64,000 nucleotides of DNA, taken from NCBI GenBank assembly GCA_036346405.1, contig CM070561.1, forward strand, positions 10,276,441-10,340,440, in the 5' to 3' direction. The notes under the pieces were generated by a model. That model saw only the letters and a list, made by a program, of their open reading frames with translations, was not told where the DNA came from and did no database searches. Below are positions 20,166-30,318 of this stretch, in pieces. The stretch comes from Phyllostachys edulis. Taxonomy: Eukaryota; Streptophyta; Magnoliopsida; Poales; Poaceae. How positions within the stretch are numbered: position 1 is the first letter of the stretch; the number at the start of each line of letters is the position of its first letter. The translations under genes were made by a program, and so were the position numbers.

Positions 20166-22235
20166 TTGGATCTTTTTGCATCTCCTTGTTTCTTGGTGTT
20201 ATTCGTCCACTGTGTATGGCCTAACACAGCTCAAGTCATTGTGAAACGATTCGTCAATTATGCATATGTTTGTACCACAAACTGTTGGCATGTCTCAGAA
20301 ACCGAGCTTTTGTTATGTCCAATGTTGATTGTGATATTTCCTACTTGCGGTATTTCGCTCATATGGCATGCAAGATCGACGCGTTGCAAAATTTTGTTGG
20401 ATGTAGATGGACGAGTTGTACGTGTATTTATCGGTGGGGCCATTTGCCAAACCGAAGTTCTCACGATTTCAATGACATGGAAGCGATCGCCCTTCTATTT
20501 CCGAATCACCGGACTTTAAAACTCTTGTGACTAGAATTAAGTCGACATTTGGATGGAATGAGCCCGGTCGTTGTCGAATGCAAGGACGATATGACACAGA
20601 AGGTGGTTCAAAGATGCACGCCTTTTGGTGCCAATCTCTCTGCCGATGATTGGCACACGACAAGGAAATTGTGCAAGCATCTCGTGTCCAGCGTTGGAGG
20701 TGACAAAGGAAAGGACAATCGTTGTTGAGGATTTGCCGACAATTTGATGTGGTGAATGGCAACACGGAGGAACAAGACCCACGCCCATCATTCGCGAGCC
20801 CCCAATGGAAGAGGGACCTTCCGAAGAGTTTATTAGCATGAGTCCGACCAACCATGGCCCCCTGTCGGTGGATCTGCTTGTATCTTTCCCGCAACGTGTT
20901 ATTGACCATGTGACTGATTTCAACGGCGCTGTAATGAACAACGAGCTTGAGGAGGAGTTGTTTCACGATGGAACAACCCGTGAAGTGGAGTCTCGACGAA
21001 GGATGGAGCTCGACCGAAGATGATGGTCCCGACCTCTTTTCTCCTCGAGGAAGCCGTGGTTCTTCGCATGTAATGGGTGAGGTCCCGCTTGCATTCTTTC
21101 GATGATGTCAGTATGGTTGATAAGGCGGTTTGTGCTAATGGGTTGAGGAGTAGGGATGGCATTGCTAGGCATATTATGGCGGTTGTGTCTGTCGATCCTG
21201 ATGTGTCCGTCGCCACCCTTATCAAGGTTATCTACGGGTTCATTAAGTACTGTGTGAAGTACGGGAAAGCATGGAGGGCAAAGCAGAGAGCGATGCAGTT
21301 ATTGTGGGGTGATTGGAAGGAGGCTTATGGTTTGCTTCCTTGAATCCTAACCGCTATGTAGGCCAAGAATCCGGGTATGGTGTTTCACCCTTGGCACGGC
21401 AACCGTACGGCACTCGATGGAGGGGTTATGAAACATGTCCTTCGGCGGGTGTATTGGTCCTTTGGGCAATGCATAGAGGCGTTCAAACACTGCAGACCTG
21501 TCTTATCTGTTGACGCTACATTCTTGACGGGGAAGTACTATGGTGCCTTGATGCTCGCCGTGGGTATTGATGCGGAGGACCAACTAATTCCATTAGCATT
21601 CGCATTGACAGAGGGTGAGAACAATGCAAGCTGGGAATGGTTCCTGGATATAGTTCGTCTACGCCTCGTTGGGCCTGGACGACAAGTTTGCATCATCTCG
21701 GACAGGCACCACGGCATTATGAACGCTGTGAAGAGCAGACTTGATGGACACCCGAATGTGCTGCATAGGTGGTGCATGCGTCATTTAGCGGCTAATTTCT
21801 TTAAGCAATGCAGCAGGGAAGATCTTACCAAAAAATTCAAATTGTTGTGCGGATGCTTGGAGAAGAGGGAATTCGAGGTCAAGTTGATTTGAGCCGACCA
21901 ACTAATCGGGTAAGTCGTGGTTGGAGGAGATCTTCTTGTGAGAAGGAGAAGTGGGCACATGCATACGATAAAGATGGCTGTCGGTATGGAATGATGACAA
22001 CGAACATATCGGAGGTGTTCAACAACGTTATTAAGGGTATCCGTGCGATGCCAGTATCTGCTATCTTGGGTAAGTCCTCGTTGTGTATGTGCAGCTTCGG
22101 TAGCGCTTTTCATGCTAACTTTTAAATTGTCGCCGTCACAGGATGAACCGAAGGCGGAGGTACCGGCACACGAACTAGTCACATTATCACCGAGCCTACG
22201 TGTTGGAGTGGCTGGACGATAGGGTTTTAGGTTTT
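20166..22235 (+). pseudogene. mudrA-type MULE transposase, broken
   Basis: The N-terminal part is readable in pieces (VVRVFIGGAICQTE near 20410; VDPDVSVATLIKVIYG at about 21195; a KAWRAKQRAMQLLWGDWKEA piece). The best segment, 21377-21892, holds the DDE core: SVDATFLTGKYYGALMLAVG with the first Asp codon at 21512, CIISDRHHGIMNAV with the second at 21701, and the HRWCMRHLAANF zinc/H segment. The conserved Glu motif TTNISEVFNNVIKG (Glu codon 22012-22014) is in another frame after a break near 21890. A C-terminal piece with RMNRRRRYRH and YVLEWLDD ends near 22220. Many stops fall between 20520 and 21300. The family cuts and pastes MULEs through their long terminal repeats. All three acidic residues remain, but no intact protein can be made. 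Confidence 0.85.
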
Positions 22236-22803
22236 TAGGGTTAGGGTTGTAGGTGTTTAGATTGAGATTCAGGGTTAGGGCTTTAGATTGAGGGTTAGGG
22301 TTAGGTCAAGGGTCAGGTTAGGGCTTTAGGTTTTTAGGGTTAGGGTTAGGGCTTTAGGTTTTTAGGTTCAGGGTTAGGGTTAGGGTTAGGGTTTCAAGTT
22401 TATAGGTCAAGGGTCAGGGTTAGGGTTTCAGATTGAGGGTTAGGGTTAAAGTCTTAGGTTTCATTCAGGGTTAGGGTTTTAGGTTTTTAGAGTTAGGGTT
22501 TTAGGTGTTTAGGTTGAGATTCAGGGTTCGTGTTTTAGATTGAGGGTCAGGGTTAGGTCAAGGGTCAGGTTAGGGCTTTAGGTTTTTAGGGTTAGGGTTA
22601 GGGTGGTTTTTAGGTTCAGGGTTAGGGTTTCAGGTTTATAGGTCAAGGGTCAGGGTTAGGGTTTTAGGTTAAAGGTCAGGGTTAGGGTTTCAGATTGAGG
22701 GTTAGGGTTAGGGTTAAGTCTTAGGTTTCAGATTGGTTCAGGGTTAGGGTTAGGGTTAAAGTCTTAGGTTTAGGTCTAAGTTTAGGGTTTAGGTTTAGGG
22801 TTA
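22219..22803. repeat. telomere-like (TTAGGG/TTTAGGG) degenerate array
   Basis: About 585 bp is made of GGGTTAGGGTTAGGG runs mixed with GGTTTTTAGGG, TTTCAGATTGAGGGT and GGTCAAGGGTCAGG blocks, in higher-order units of roughly 70-90 bp. It starts within the last readable codons of the transposase. The G-rich strand is the plus strand. Much of it is hexameric TTAGGG rather than the usual plant TTTAGGG. It is interstitial and inside the MULE, so it is not a chromosome end. Confidence 0.9.
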
Positions 22804-22809
22804 CACTTT

Positions 22810-23290
22810 TCAGACCGATAAGACATCACTCTGCAAAGCAAGACAAGAGTCTGCATGAAATTAACCACACCATGCGCAGTGGTAAGACCAAATGAGTCAG
22901 CTTTGCGCAGTGACAAGCCCACACGGGGCAGCTTTCGCAGAGATAAGACCAAAGGAGACAGCCTTGCGCACTGACAATCATCCTTTGTCTGATCGACGTG
23001 ATAACACTCTACGTCTTTCCTTGCAGAGTAATGTCTTTTCGTTCTGAAAAGCTAGTGAGGTGATCAGAGTTGTCACTGCGCAAAGCTGTCCCGTCTTGTC
23101 TTGTCACTCTGCAAGGCTGTGTCCTTTGGCCTTGTCACTGCAATTCTGCACCGTGTGGTCTTGTCACTGCGCAAAAGCTACCCCGTCCGGTCTTGTCACT
23201 GCGCAAGGCTGTCTCTTTTGGTATTGTCACTGCACAAAGCTGCCCCGTTTGGTCTTATCTCTGCGCAAAGCAGATAGCCCCGTTAGGTCT
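22810..23290. repeat. inverted array of ~32-bp GCGCAAAGCTG repeats
   Basis: On the right (23066-23290), TTGTCACTGCGCAAAGCTG-type units follow one another about every 30-35 bp, about seven times, separated by CCCGT-TGGTC. On the left (22815-22978) the same units occur in reverse orientation (CAGCTTTGCGCAGTGACAAG). Outer blocks CTTTTCAGACCGATAAGACAT and the reverse of ATGTCTTTTCGTTCTGAAAAG also pair. The whole is a palindrome of tandem repeats around about 23005. Confidence 0.85.
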
Positions 23291-23345
23291 TGTCATCTAC
23301 AACCTAACACATTACCCCGTCAGGTCTTGGCCTCCCCCCACGGGC

Positions 23346-23352
23346 TATAAAA
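23346..23352 (+). promoter_or_regulatory. TATA box of the MULE's second gene
   Basis: TATAAAA lies about 85 bp before the ATG at 23435, a normal plant spacing given a 50-60-base leader. It falls just after the inverted repeat array, which may therefore be the gene's upstream region. Confidence 0.6.
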
Positions 23353-23434
23353 TGTGCACCCCATGCTCTGGAAGGACCACTCGATCCTTCAAACCGTAGA
23401 AAGAAGAACCTTCTCCGTCATACACTAACATACC

Positions 23435-23848
23435 ATGGCAGACGCCAGGACCCGCCCAACCGGTCATTTCAAGCAAGACCTTCGCCGAAAGGAGGGAGGA
23501 CTTCGGCCCTAACTACCGGTTGGTGCCGAACAAGCGTGCCCAACCTAAGTGGCGAAATGCGACACGGGAGGACGCTATCGCAGCAGTCATAGACGGCCCT
23601 TTCGATGGCGGACGACGTTTCTTCCGATGCCCATACTGGGGTAAATAGTTTTGTTCAGTTACTTATCGCTAATACATCCTCCATACTAACCGCCCTTACA
23701 ACAGATGGCTAAATGTAACTTTACCCGCTAGATCGATCCTCCTGTGCTTACTATGTTGTGAGGTACGTGGAGGTATTGTGGAATCGAATCTTTGATTTGG
23801 AGGCGCAAATTGAAGATCTCAAGGAGCAAAATGATGACCTCCGCTAAT
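23435..23848 (+). pseudogene. GRF-type zinc-finger/coiled-coil protein, broken, two exons
   Basis: After the ATG at 23435 the reading frame is lost within 26 codons. A one-base-shifted frame then reads ERREDFGPNYRLVPNKR and on to GGRRFFRCPYWG, the first half of a GRF zinc finger. A donor follows (GGGTAAAT, about 23640), and an acceptor lies at about 23704 (TTACAACAG). The second exon gives KCNFTR, a TAG where the finger's Trp is expected, IDPP, then YVEVLWNRIFDLEAQIEDLK and EQNDDLR with a stop near 23848. A GRF finger plus a C-terminal coiled coil matches small plant proteins of the At4g04775-like type, which are common near transposons. Function is unknown. It may be a second MULE gene or a captured host gene. 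Confidence 0.6.
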
Positions 23849-24609
23849 GTGACATAAAGGCGAGAGGGCAACGAGGAGGTCATGAACATAGGAAGTTCCT
23901 ATGATCCTACATCTTTGGCGCCAACCCTAGTCTGCATATGTACGTGCCACTACAACGACAAATACCACGCCTCGAGGCGCCAAACCGAGAACACTCCATG
24001 TGGGTTGTACGAGGCACCTTTCCGCACTAGTTCCGGAAGGTCTAATTTATTTCCGCTCAAAAAGGCGATATGTATCGAGAAGAACTTCGGTTTATTGCAT
24101 CGCATGATGTTGTTTGTTATGCATGTAACCAAACCCTATGCGCCATGTTATTCCAACCTTTGTTATGAAGTCTATTTTAATTCGCAACTTTAAATCTCGT
24201 CGTCTTTTCGCTTTCAATTCTTCGCGTAGTAAGGCATCCAACAACATGACAAAAACGAAGTTTCGAAGTTTACGGTTTGGTCTACGACCACAAACCTATG
24301 ATTCGATGAGGATGTCTCAAGATCTTTCATCACGCAGATCTTGTCTAGCATACCGCTTCACGATCTTTCCACTAGGATGTAAACTCATTTTTTTTCCAGA
24401 TGCATTATGTATCACTTCGGGACACGCCTAAAAATATTGTAAAGTGTCTAAGGTTTTCAAAGCACAAAAGATTACAGTCTACATATTCTATTTACTCTCA
24501 GCTAAAAAGGATGGTGTTATATTTGCTTATGTAAATAGGTCTCTATTTTCAAGTTGTGAATAGAGACATGTTATATGTACATGGCATTATGTACCACCGT
24601 ATCGAATCC
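23849..24609. other. MULE interior, no gene recognised
   Basis: Short ORFs at 23882-24193 and 24138-24431 show no family features or splice logic. I see no repeats here either. Confidence 0.4.
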
Positions 24610-24937
24610 AAACAAATTGGAATAGCACCTATCACGCCATGATACATGGCGTGACAACTGCATCTGTCACACCAAGAAATAAGGCGTGACAATCAGTCTC
24701 TGTCACGCCAAGAAAGAAGGCGTGACAGTTGCCACGCAAGCCCTCCACGCACGCTGGTGCATCGCGCGGGCGAGGGCTTACCTGGCACCTTTGGCCACGC
24801 TGCCACTGGTGGCGTGACAGTTCAATTTGGTCACGCCACGGGAGGTGGCGTGACCAAAATGGTCAGATTTAAAAATAAAGTTCGCGAGGGGTTAATTTTA
24901 AAATATTAATAAAAAAAGGATTAAATAAAAAAAATTC
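24610..24937. repeat. MULE right terminal inverted repeat
   Basis: The reverse complement begins GAATTTTTTTTATTTAATCC and matches the left end for about 110 bp. Inside are repeated hairpin-prone pairs such as CACGCCATGATACATGGCGTG and CACGCCAAGAAAGAAGGCGTG. The flanking TGTAGCGAA (24938-24946) is the second copy of the 9-bp duplication. Confidence 0.9.
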
Positions 24938-24946
24938 TGTAGCGAA

Positions 24947-25242
24947 CGACTTGTTCTTATTGAACTTGGTGCTCCACGGACTTGATCCCTCTTATATAGG
25001 ACGTAGACTTTTATCTGTGTCTGGATCACAAGTAGAACTAGTCATTTTGGATCAAACTATTTGACCCATGATACTACGTCGAGCAGATCACGGCCGTTAC
25101 ATAATTTAGATCCATAAAATCGATGGTCTAGATGTTTTTTTTTCGATTAGTGTGAGAATTTCTTGTTTTTTTTTTCTTTTTCTTTAATTAACGTAGTAAT
25201 TTCTCGCATTTTCATCTCTTAGAATTAACATGGGCTCTTGAA
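24947..25242. other. spacer between the MULE and its short relative
   Basis: About 300 bp with poly(T) runs and no gene. GAATTTCT and AGAATTAACATGGG here echo sequence at 16925-16980 left of the MULE, hinting at an old local duplication. Confidence 0.3.
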
Positions 25243-25575
25243 CTTTTTTCATTAACCCTTTTTTAAATTTTATTTTAAAGTTAAACCCCGCGAACTTTAT
25301 TTCCAATTCTGACCCTTTTGGTTACACCGTCATCCGTGATGTGACAAAACAATATTATCACGCTATAGGATAAGTCCGCTAAAATAGCACTTTTTGTCAC
25401 GCCACGGGTGGTGGCGTGACAAGAGTTTACTCAGATACAGGCTGACGTGACAGTATTGTTTTGTCATGCCACGAGTGGTGGCGTGACCAAAGGGGTCAGA
25501 ATTGGAAATAAAGTTCACGGGAGGTTAACTTTAAAATAAAATTTAGAAAAGGGTTAATTAATAAAAAAATTTGGA
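25243..25575. mobile_element. short non-autonomous relative of the MULE, 333 bp
   Basis: The ends share with the 7.4-kb MULE the blocks GCGAACTTTATTTCCAA and TGACCC-TTTGGT-ACACC or CACGCC, followed by GTCACGCCACGGGTGGTGGC. Left and right ends are inverted repeats of about 110 bp. Flanks GCTCTTGAA (25234-25242) and GCTCTTGGA (25576-25584) agree at 8 of 9 positions. There is no coding capacity; it could be moved only by a transposase supplied elsewhere. Confidence 0.75.
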
Positions 25576-26400
25576 GCTCTTGGAGGAGCCTCCAATTAGT
25601 AAATATAAATGTATTTCTAACCTTTTCACCTCCTACAGTTAACGTGGGGCTCCCGAGGAGCCTCCAATTACTAAAGATAAAGATTGTTCTTGACCCTTTA
25701 ACATGCCTTATGGTATTTGTATGTTATCTTAAAATCCTCCTTAATAGTTTTGTTCTTCCCGGAATATGTTGTTTTGAAGCTATTTCCTATTCTGTTGTAT
25801 AGTTTCATGGCAAAATAATATTTAGCCCTGTTGAGTATGGTGACTTCTATCATAATCAACTAGGACTTAGAGAAGTGTGCTACAAAAAATTCTATATGAA
25901 TTATAATAGAATTAGGATTCCTACTTTCTTTTAAAGGAGAACTAGGGGACACTATATAAAACCACGAGGGGTGGTCATGAAGAACACAAACCACAAACCA
26001 ACTCATCTAAAATAAAAGGTGCACGAAAGGATTAGATGCTAGGTTATTCTTTACCACTAGATTCTTGTATAGGACAAGGACTCGAGAGGTCTAAAATGTT
26101 CGAGAGGGTTGTGAGAGAGCAATAATCTTTTATACTTTTTTGATGTTGTGCTTAAAGAATTTACGGTCAGCTTCGCCAAATCTTTCTGTCACATCGTGAT
26201 TATTTCATCATAGTTATTTGATTCTCTTTACTAGATCCATCTACTTCATTCTTGATATTGTGCGCGCTCCTACCGTTTCTCACAAACTCTGATCCAGTAT
26301 AGGACTGTTGCACATAAGAAAGGGTATCAACATATAACAAGTTTGGTTCGATCATTTTGTTTGCAGATTCATTTGTTCCTAATGAATTCATTTGGAGACT
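25576..26400. other. non-coding; promoter-like TATA at 25953, possible LTR remnant
   Basis: GGAGCCTCCAATTA-TAAA occurs twice about 75 bp apart (25585, 25658). At 25951 ACTATATAAAACCACGAGG, followed by AACACAAACCACAAACCAAC, looks like the TATA and leader of a copia-type LTR or of a gene. No protein follows in a consistent frame and no LTR ends were found. Confidence 0.35.
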
Positions 26401-26405
26401 GAGAT

Positions 26406-26560
26406 GACCACATTGCTGACATATTGAGCAACATTGCTGGATGGAGGTTCAAATTGAGCCACGATGCAAATCCAAAGTTAATGAAACTTAAGGATAGGGT
26501 TTTCTACGACAACAAGAAAGGTGGCGAAGACCACAATCTTCCGTACGTCACTCATGAAAC
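26406..26560 (+). other. open gene-like fragment, family unknown
   Basis: About 50 codons stay open with normal codon content (DHIADILSNIAGWRFKL, then KLMKLKDRVFYDNKKGG). There is no start, and it stops soon after. I do not recognise a family. It could be a decayed transposon or host exon. Confidence 0.3.
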
Positions 26561-27029
26561 ACGAAAATGAAGATACGCCCCTAGTATTATGGAGAATTTT
26601 TTTTGGTAAATGCTGCTTCAAAACCTCAATGGCGTAAATGCCGCCTAGTTTCGTAAAATTGGATATATGCTGATTAGTTTCTTGGTTTGTTTGATCAATG
26701 TTTTTTTCCGAAAATCATCTCATTTCCTATTCATTTCTATTTTTTTTCACGAGACACACCACCCGGCCTCCGCTGCGCTGACAAATTGTTATTACTAGTA
26801 CCCGGGCCGCGCCCTTGGAACGCGAGAGGCGAGAGGCCACCTCGGCCTGTGGGGCCCGCGGCGTGGGAGGAGGGAGAAAGACCGATGTGCGCGCGGACGC
26901 TCAAGCAAAAGCGAAGGCCGAACCAGCGTTAGATCGGCCGGCCGAGAAGCGACCCAAATGCAATCGGATGGAAAAAAAAAGGGTGACGTAGCCTTCTTTT
27001 CGAGCTCAAACTTTCCCTTCATTTAATAC
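26561..27029. other. non-coding with a CG-rich island (26790-26960)
   Basis: The island (CCCGGGCCGCGCCC, GCGCGCGGACG, CGGCCGGCCG) resembles a gene leader, but no exon follows before the next transposon end. Nothing else is seen. Confidence 0.35.
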
Positions 27030-27408
27030 CAGAGGATTATTTAATCCATTTTTTAAAATATTTTTAAAGATAACACCTCTCTAACTTTATTTTTAATTCT
27101 GGCCCCTTTGGCCACGCCACAACACGTGGCGTGGCAAAAGCACGTTGTCACGCTACAGATCTCGGCGTGGTAAACGAGTGATGTCACGCCACTCCTCTTA
27201 GCGTGACACAACTAAGCCCAAAAACGGACGTGTGTTAGCTCGAAAGGCTATCGTGACAGGTTTGGCCACGCCGCGGTCGGTAGCGTGACAACACAGTTTG
27301 GTCACACCACGGGTAATGGCATGACCAAGAGGGTCAGAATTAGAAATAGAGTTAGGAAAAGGTTATCTTTAAAATATTTTTAAAAAATAGATTAAAAAAT
27401 AAAAAAAG
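27030..27408. mobile_element. second short relative of the MULE ends, ~380 bp
   Basis: Ends carry TTATTTAATCCATTTTTTAA at the left and, in reverse at the right, TTTTTTAATCTATTTTTTAA. Next come TAACTTTATTTTTAATTCTG and GGCCACGCCAC blocks, with TCACGC/GCGTGAC motifs throughout. The layout equals that of 25243-25575 and of the MULE ends. A target duplication was not found, so limits are approximate. Confidence 0.65.
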
Positions 27409-28499
27409 CTCTGCGCTAACACCTCTCAGAGCTGCTCACTAGTGCGGTCGCCCTGCACCGAAGCAGGTTATGTGATAATTGAAATCGTTGGTGTATGAGG
27501 GCATCTCCAATAGTTTGTCTCTTAGCTTGTCTCTAACACCATCCATGTCATCTTGAGACAATATTAGAGACAACTATTCCAATAGTTTGTCTCTTAGGTT
27601 TTCTCTAACACCTTTACAAACATTTAAGTTTTGCATGAATCAAATAACCATACTGATTAGCACTAACTTCAATCTTTGTGACCTACATGTATTGTTTAGT
27701 TACATCTACATATATAAACAAGCAGAAATTCTAACACCAAGCCTCACAAGCATTGAAGTTTTGCATGATTCTAACCCTAGAACTAAAACAACAAATCGAC
27801 GTATCATGTCATACATCATCCAAGAGACAACAAATCATGCAAAGTACAGATCGATGGCTCATCACATAGCATATCGATGTATGCAATAAACCGAAACAAG
27901 TACTGCAAAGTACAACCAAATAAAGTATCCAACAGTTTAGCCATAAATAAAAGTAGAACTAAATAAAATGTCCAACAATGTAGCCCTAACTAGCACTTTC
28001 TTGAGATAGTGTGAAAGTGCTCACATAACTAGCTGCAACAAAAGAGCGATCACTAGCAATTCTTCAGGTGCTTGCAAATAAACCTGTGTGAACACCAAAA
28101 TAGTATGGTTAGCAACAACCAAAATAGTATATCTAGTCATGAAGAGGATTGAAGCAATAATTGTCTCTTTTCTTCCGTCATTTTACTTTCATAACATTGT
28201 GACAAGATCTATAATTTTAAGGTAGACAGCACACAATGGCGGAGCCGGGATTTGATAGAAACTCGGGGCCAAAACTAAAGGGTTATAAGTCTATAACTAA
28301 CATCAAATACTATCAACACTGAGGTACAACAAAAGTATAACATAAATACACCAGTTCATCATAAGAATCATATAGCCAACAAGTCATAGAAGCAATAAAC
28401 AGTGCATACTAGAAAGGAAACACACATGGCAAATATTTCTGGAAGCATTTTACTGTGGAACAAGTGTACATACCACTATATATTCGTTTCTGTTGCCAT

Positions 28500-29908
28500 C
28501 TATTTTCTTGGAGTAGCTTTTCTTTCTCTTAATTCCTTCCAAGTTGGAAAGTGTTTCTTCATCAAAATTTTGCTCCTCTCATCAATAGAGATTTTGTTAA
28601 AATGCTCCTTCCAAGAACCCACTCTGTCTTTCTCATCAACCTAAAATAGATGGTACGTCAAAATTGCAAGATTCAATCAGTTATCTATAGGGTCACGCAT
28701 ACAACATATTAAAGTTGTCATTGCGACACAAAATAATTAGCAATGTACTCCCTCCTGTTCACAAAAACAAATCGTTTTGGAATGCGTATAGTCAAACTTT
28801 AGAAACTTTGATTATCTGCCTTTTTTGAATATCTAGATTAGATACATAAAAATCATGTGTAGTTTCATATCGAAAAGTACTTTTATAATATTGTAATTTT
28901 ATTGAGTTTTACAAATATATTACAATAGCAATTAGTGGCCAAAGTTGTATTTTGGAGATTGTGTTGATATCCAAAATGATTTGTTTTTGTGAACTGGAGG
29001 GAGTATATAAACATTATCTATCACCAAAGGTTTTAATATTGTACAGTGTACATATTATCTATCACCAAAAGGTTTTAATATTGTATATGCTTCTTAGTTC
29101 TTACTAATAAGCTTGAAGAGATGCAGCAATCCTTGTGACGGCGCAAGGAAGATATGGTCTCTGCAAAATGGTGGATCATCGAAACAGGATAAACAAGCTA
29201 GTATTAATCTTTTGATGTGCAAAAGAAAAGATAAACAAGCTAGTATTGATGGACAACTTATAGCAGTCGTAGATCTCTAGAAGTTGTATTAACAGCAAAG
29301 GAATTGATAACTATCTCTATACAAGTATAAGTATTTGACCAACATTGTGGGATGCCATCTTCATCTTCTAGTCAAATTTCCCTGCTGTGCTAATTTGGTC
29401 TAGTGGGATGCCATCTTCATCCTCTAGTCAAATTGCACAATGTAGAAATCAGAAGCAGGACTAAGAAAAATAAATCAAACTGAAACTAGTCGTCGACGAG
29501 GCATGGAAACATCAAAGTACATGAATTACATCAGTCCAAACAAACTCGAGGTGCAAGAATTTAGAATTGGAAACATTACCAGTCAATATGAACTTGTCCC
29601 AGCATCGGTTAGAAGCCTCCACCTTCTTAGCAATCTCATTCAGATCCTTTTGCAATAACTTTGTCATAGCCGTACCCCGCAATGCAACCTAAATTATGAC
29701 AACTCCATTCATGCATTTATAGTTAATACTAACCCGTGATCACTGATCAAGAAACCTAAACTATACTAGTACTTGTAAAGTAAGGAATCAGCACAACCTG
29801 GAGCTTAACCACGGCTGTCGTTGTCCTCGACGGGGTGTAGTTCCTCACGCCGAGGAACAGGGCAACGGCGCCACTGGACGCCAAAGTGAGATTGCCCTAG
29901 AATCGCAT
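28500..29908 (-). CDS. four-exon gene of unknown family inside the Harbinger-like element
   Basis: Minus-strand exons 29908-29798, 29688-29580, 29160-29105 and 28640-28500 are bounded by AG acceptors and GT donors, and all phases agree (0, 1, 0). The last exon ends with TAG at 28502-28500. Read through, about 138 codons result. Visible pieces are FLGVRNYTPSRTTTAVVKLQ, MTKLLQKDLNEIAKKVEAS, SLRRHKDCCISSSLL and VDEKDRVGSWKEHFNKISID. The end is Lys/Arg-rich (TWKELRERKATPRK). The only flaw is a TAG as codon 4 after the ATG at 29908-29906. Alternatively translation starts at the Met in exon 2, giving 94 residues. The middle could form a coiled coil. I do not recognise the family: it may be a captured host gene or an accessory transposon gene. 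The Stowaway MITE lies in the last intron and leaves the splice sites intact. Confidence 0.5.
28748..29003. mobile_element. Stowaway-like MITE, 256 bp, TA target duplication
   Basis: CTCCCTCCTGTTCACAAAAA at the left and TTTTTGTGAACTGGAGGGAG at the right are near-perfect inverted repeats between TA dinucleotides (28746-28747, 29004-29005). This is the classic plant Tc1/mariner MITE pattern. It is nested in an intron of the Harbinger-internal gene. Confidence 0.85.
29010..29430. repeat. three short direct duplications in a row
   Basis: ATTATCTATCACCAAA-GGTTTTAATATTGTA (29015/29053), GATAAACAAGCTAGTATT (29188/29231) and GTGGGATGCCATCTTCATC (29347/29404) are each repeated within 40-60 bp. They flank exon 3 of the Harbinger-internal gene. 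Confidence 0.8.
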
Positions 29909-30318
29909 GTCCGGGCTCGTGGGCACGCGGCCACAGCCCACAGGACACAGGGGAGTAGCGACCAGCAAGGGAGAAGGTCAGCCAGAGCTAGACAGCCAGG
30001 TGGCACGGAGCTGGAAGGGGAGCTACGGCCGGAGCCCGAAGGGGACACTAGTGGCCAAGCGCTGGGCGTAGATCTGGGCGCGGCGCTAGGGGAGTTGCGA
30101 TCGGAGGGCGAGCAGGGGTGCGTGAGGAGAAGGTCTTTGTGCTGGATCCACCGAGAAGAAAGATAACGCGTGAGGAAACGACGGTTGTTCTCCAACAGAG
30201 GACTGCATCGGCACGTCTGCCTCGTTTCACGCGTAACGACGATTGCTTCATGAAACGACGATTTGATTATCTCTCCTTTTTCTCTTCCCTCCAACTCAGC
30301 AAAAATCCTATGTGACAT
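29909..30318 (-). promoter_or_regulatory. CG-rich leader of the Harbinger-internal gene
   Basis: Between the right end of the element and the gene's ATG, the minus strand has CTCCCCTAGCGCCGCGCCC-type sequence. An ORF here reads MSHRIFAELEGREKGE and on, but it runs out of frame with the spliced exons and overlaps exon 1. It is either a leader or an alternative N-terminus. Confidence 0.35.

Larger units (their letters stand above)
17543..24937 (+). mobile_element. Mutator-like element (MULE), 7.4 kb, complete ends
   Basis: Both ends begin GAATTTTT when read inward and match for about 110 bp (TTTAATCC, ATTAATATTTTAAAATTAA, GCGAACTTTATTT). Inside lie about 200 bp of mosaic TGTCACGCC/GGCGTGACA motifs. 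A perfect 9-bp duplication flanks it. Contents on the plus strand: CG-rich leader (17850-18150), repeats (19122-19180, 19976-20165), a broken mudrA-type transposase (20166-22235), a telomere-like array (22219-22803), an inverted repeat array (22810-23290) and a broken GRF-zinc-finger gene (23435-23848). The stops and frameshifts mean it is no longer autonomous. The surviving perfect duplication suggests it inserted not very long ago on a genomic timescale, perhaps already defective. Confidence 0.9.

Noticed and set aside
22219..22803. Chromosome end or telomere
   Set aside because: Unique transposon sequence continues on both sides and the array is degenerate, so it is interstitial.
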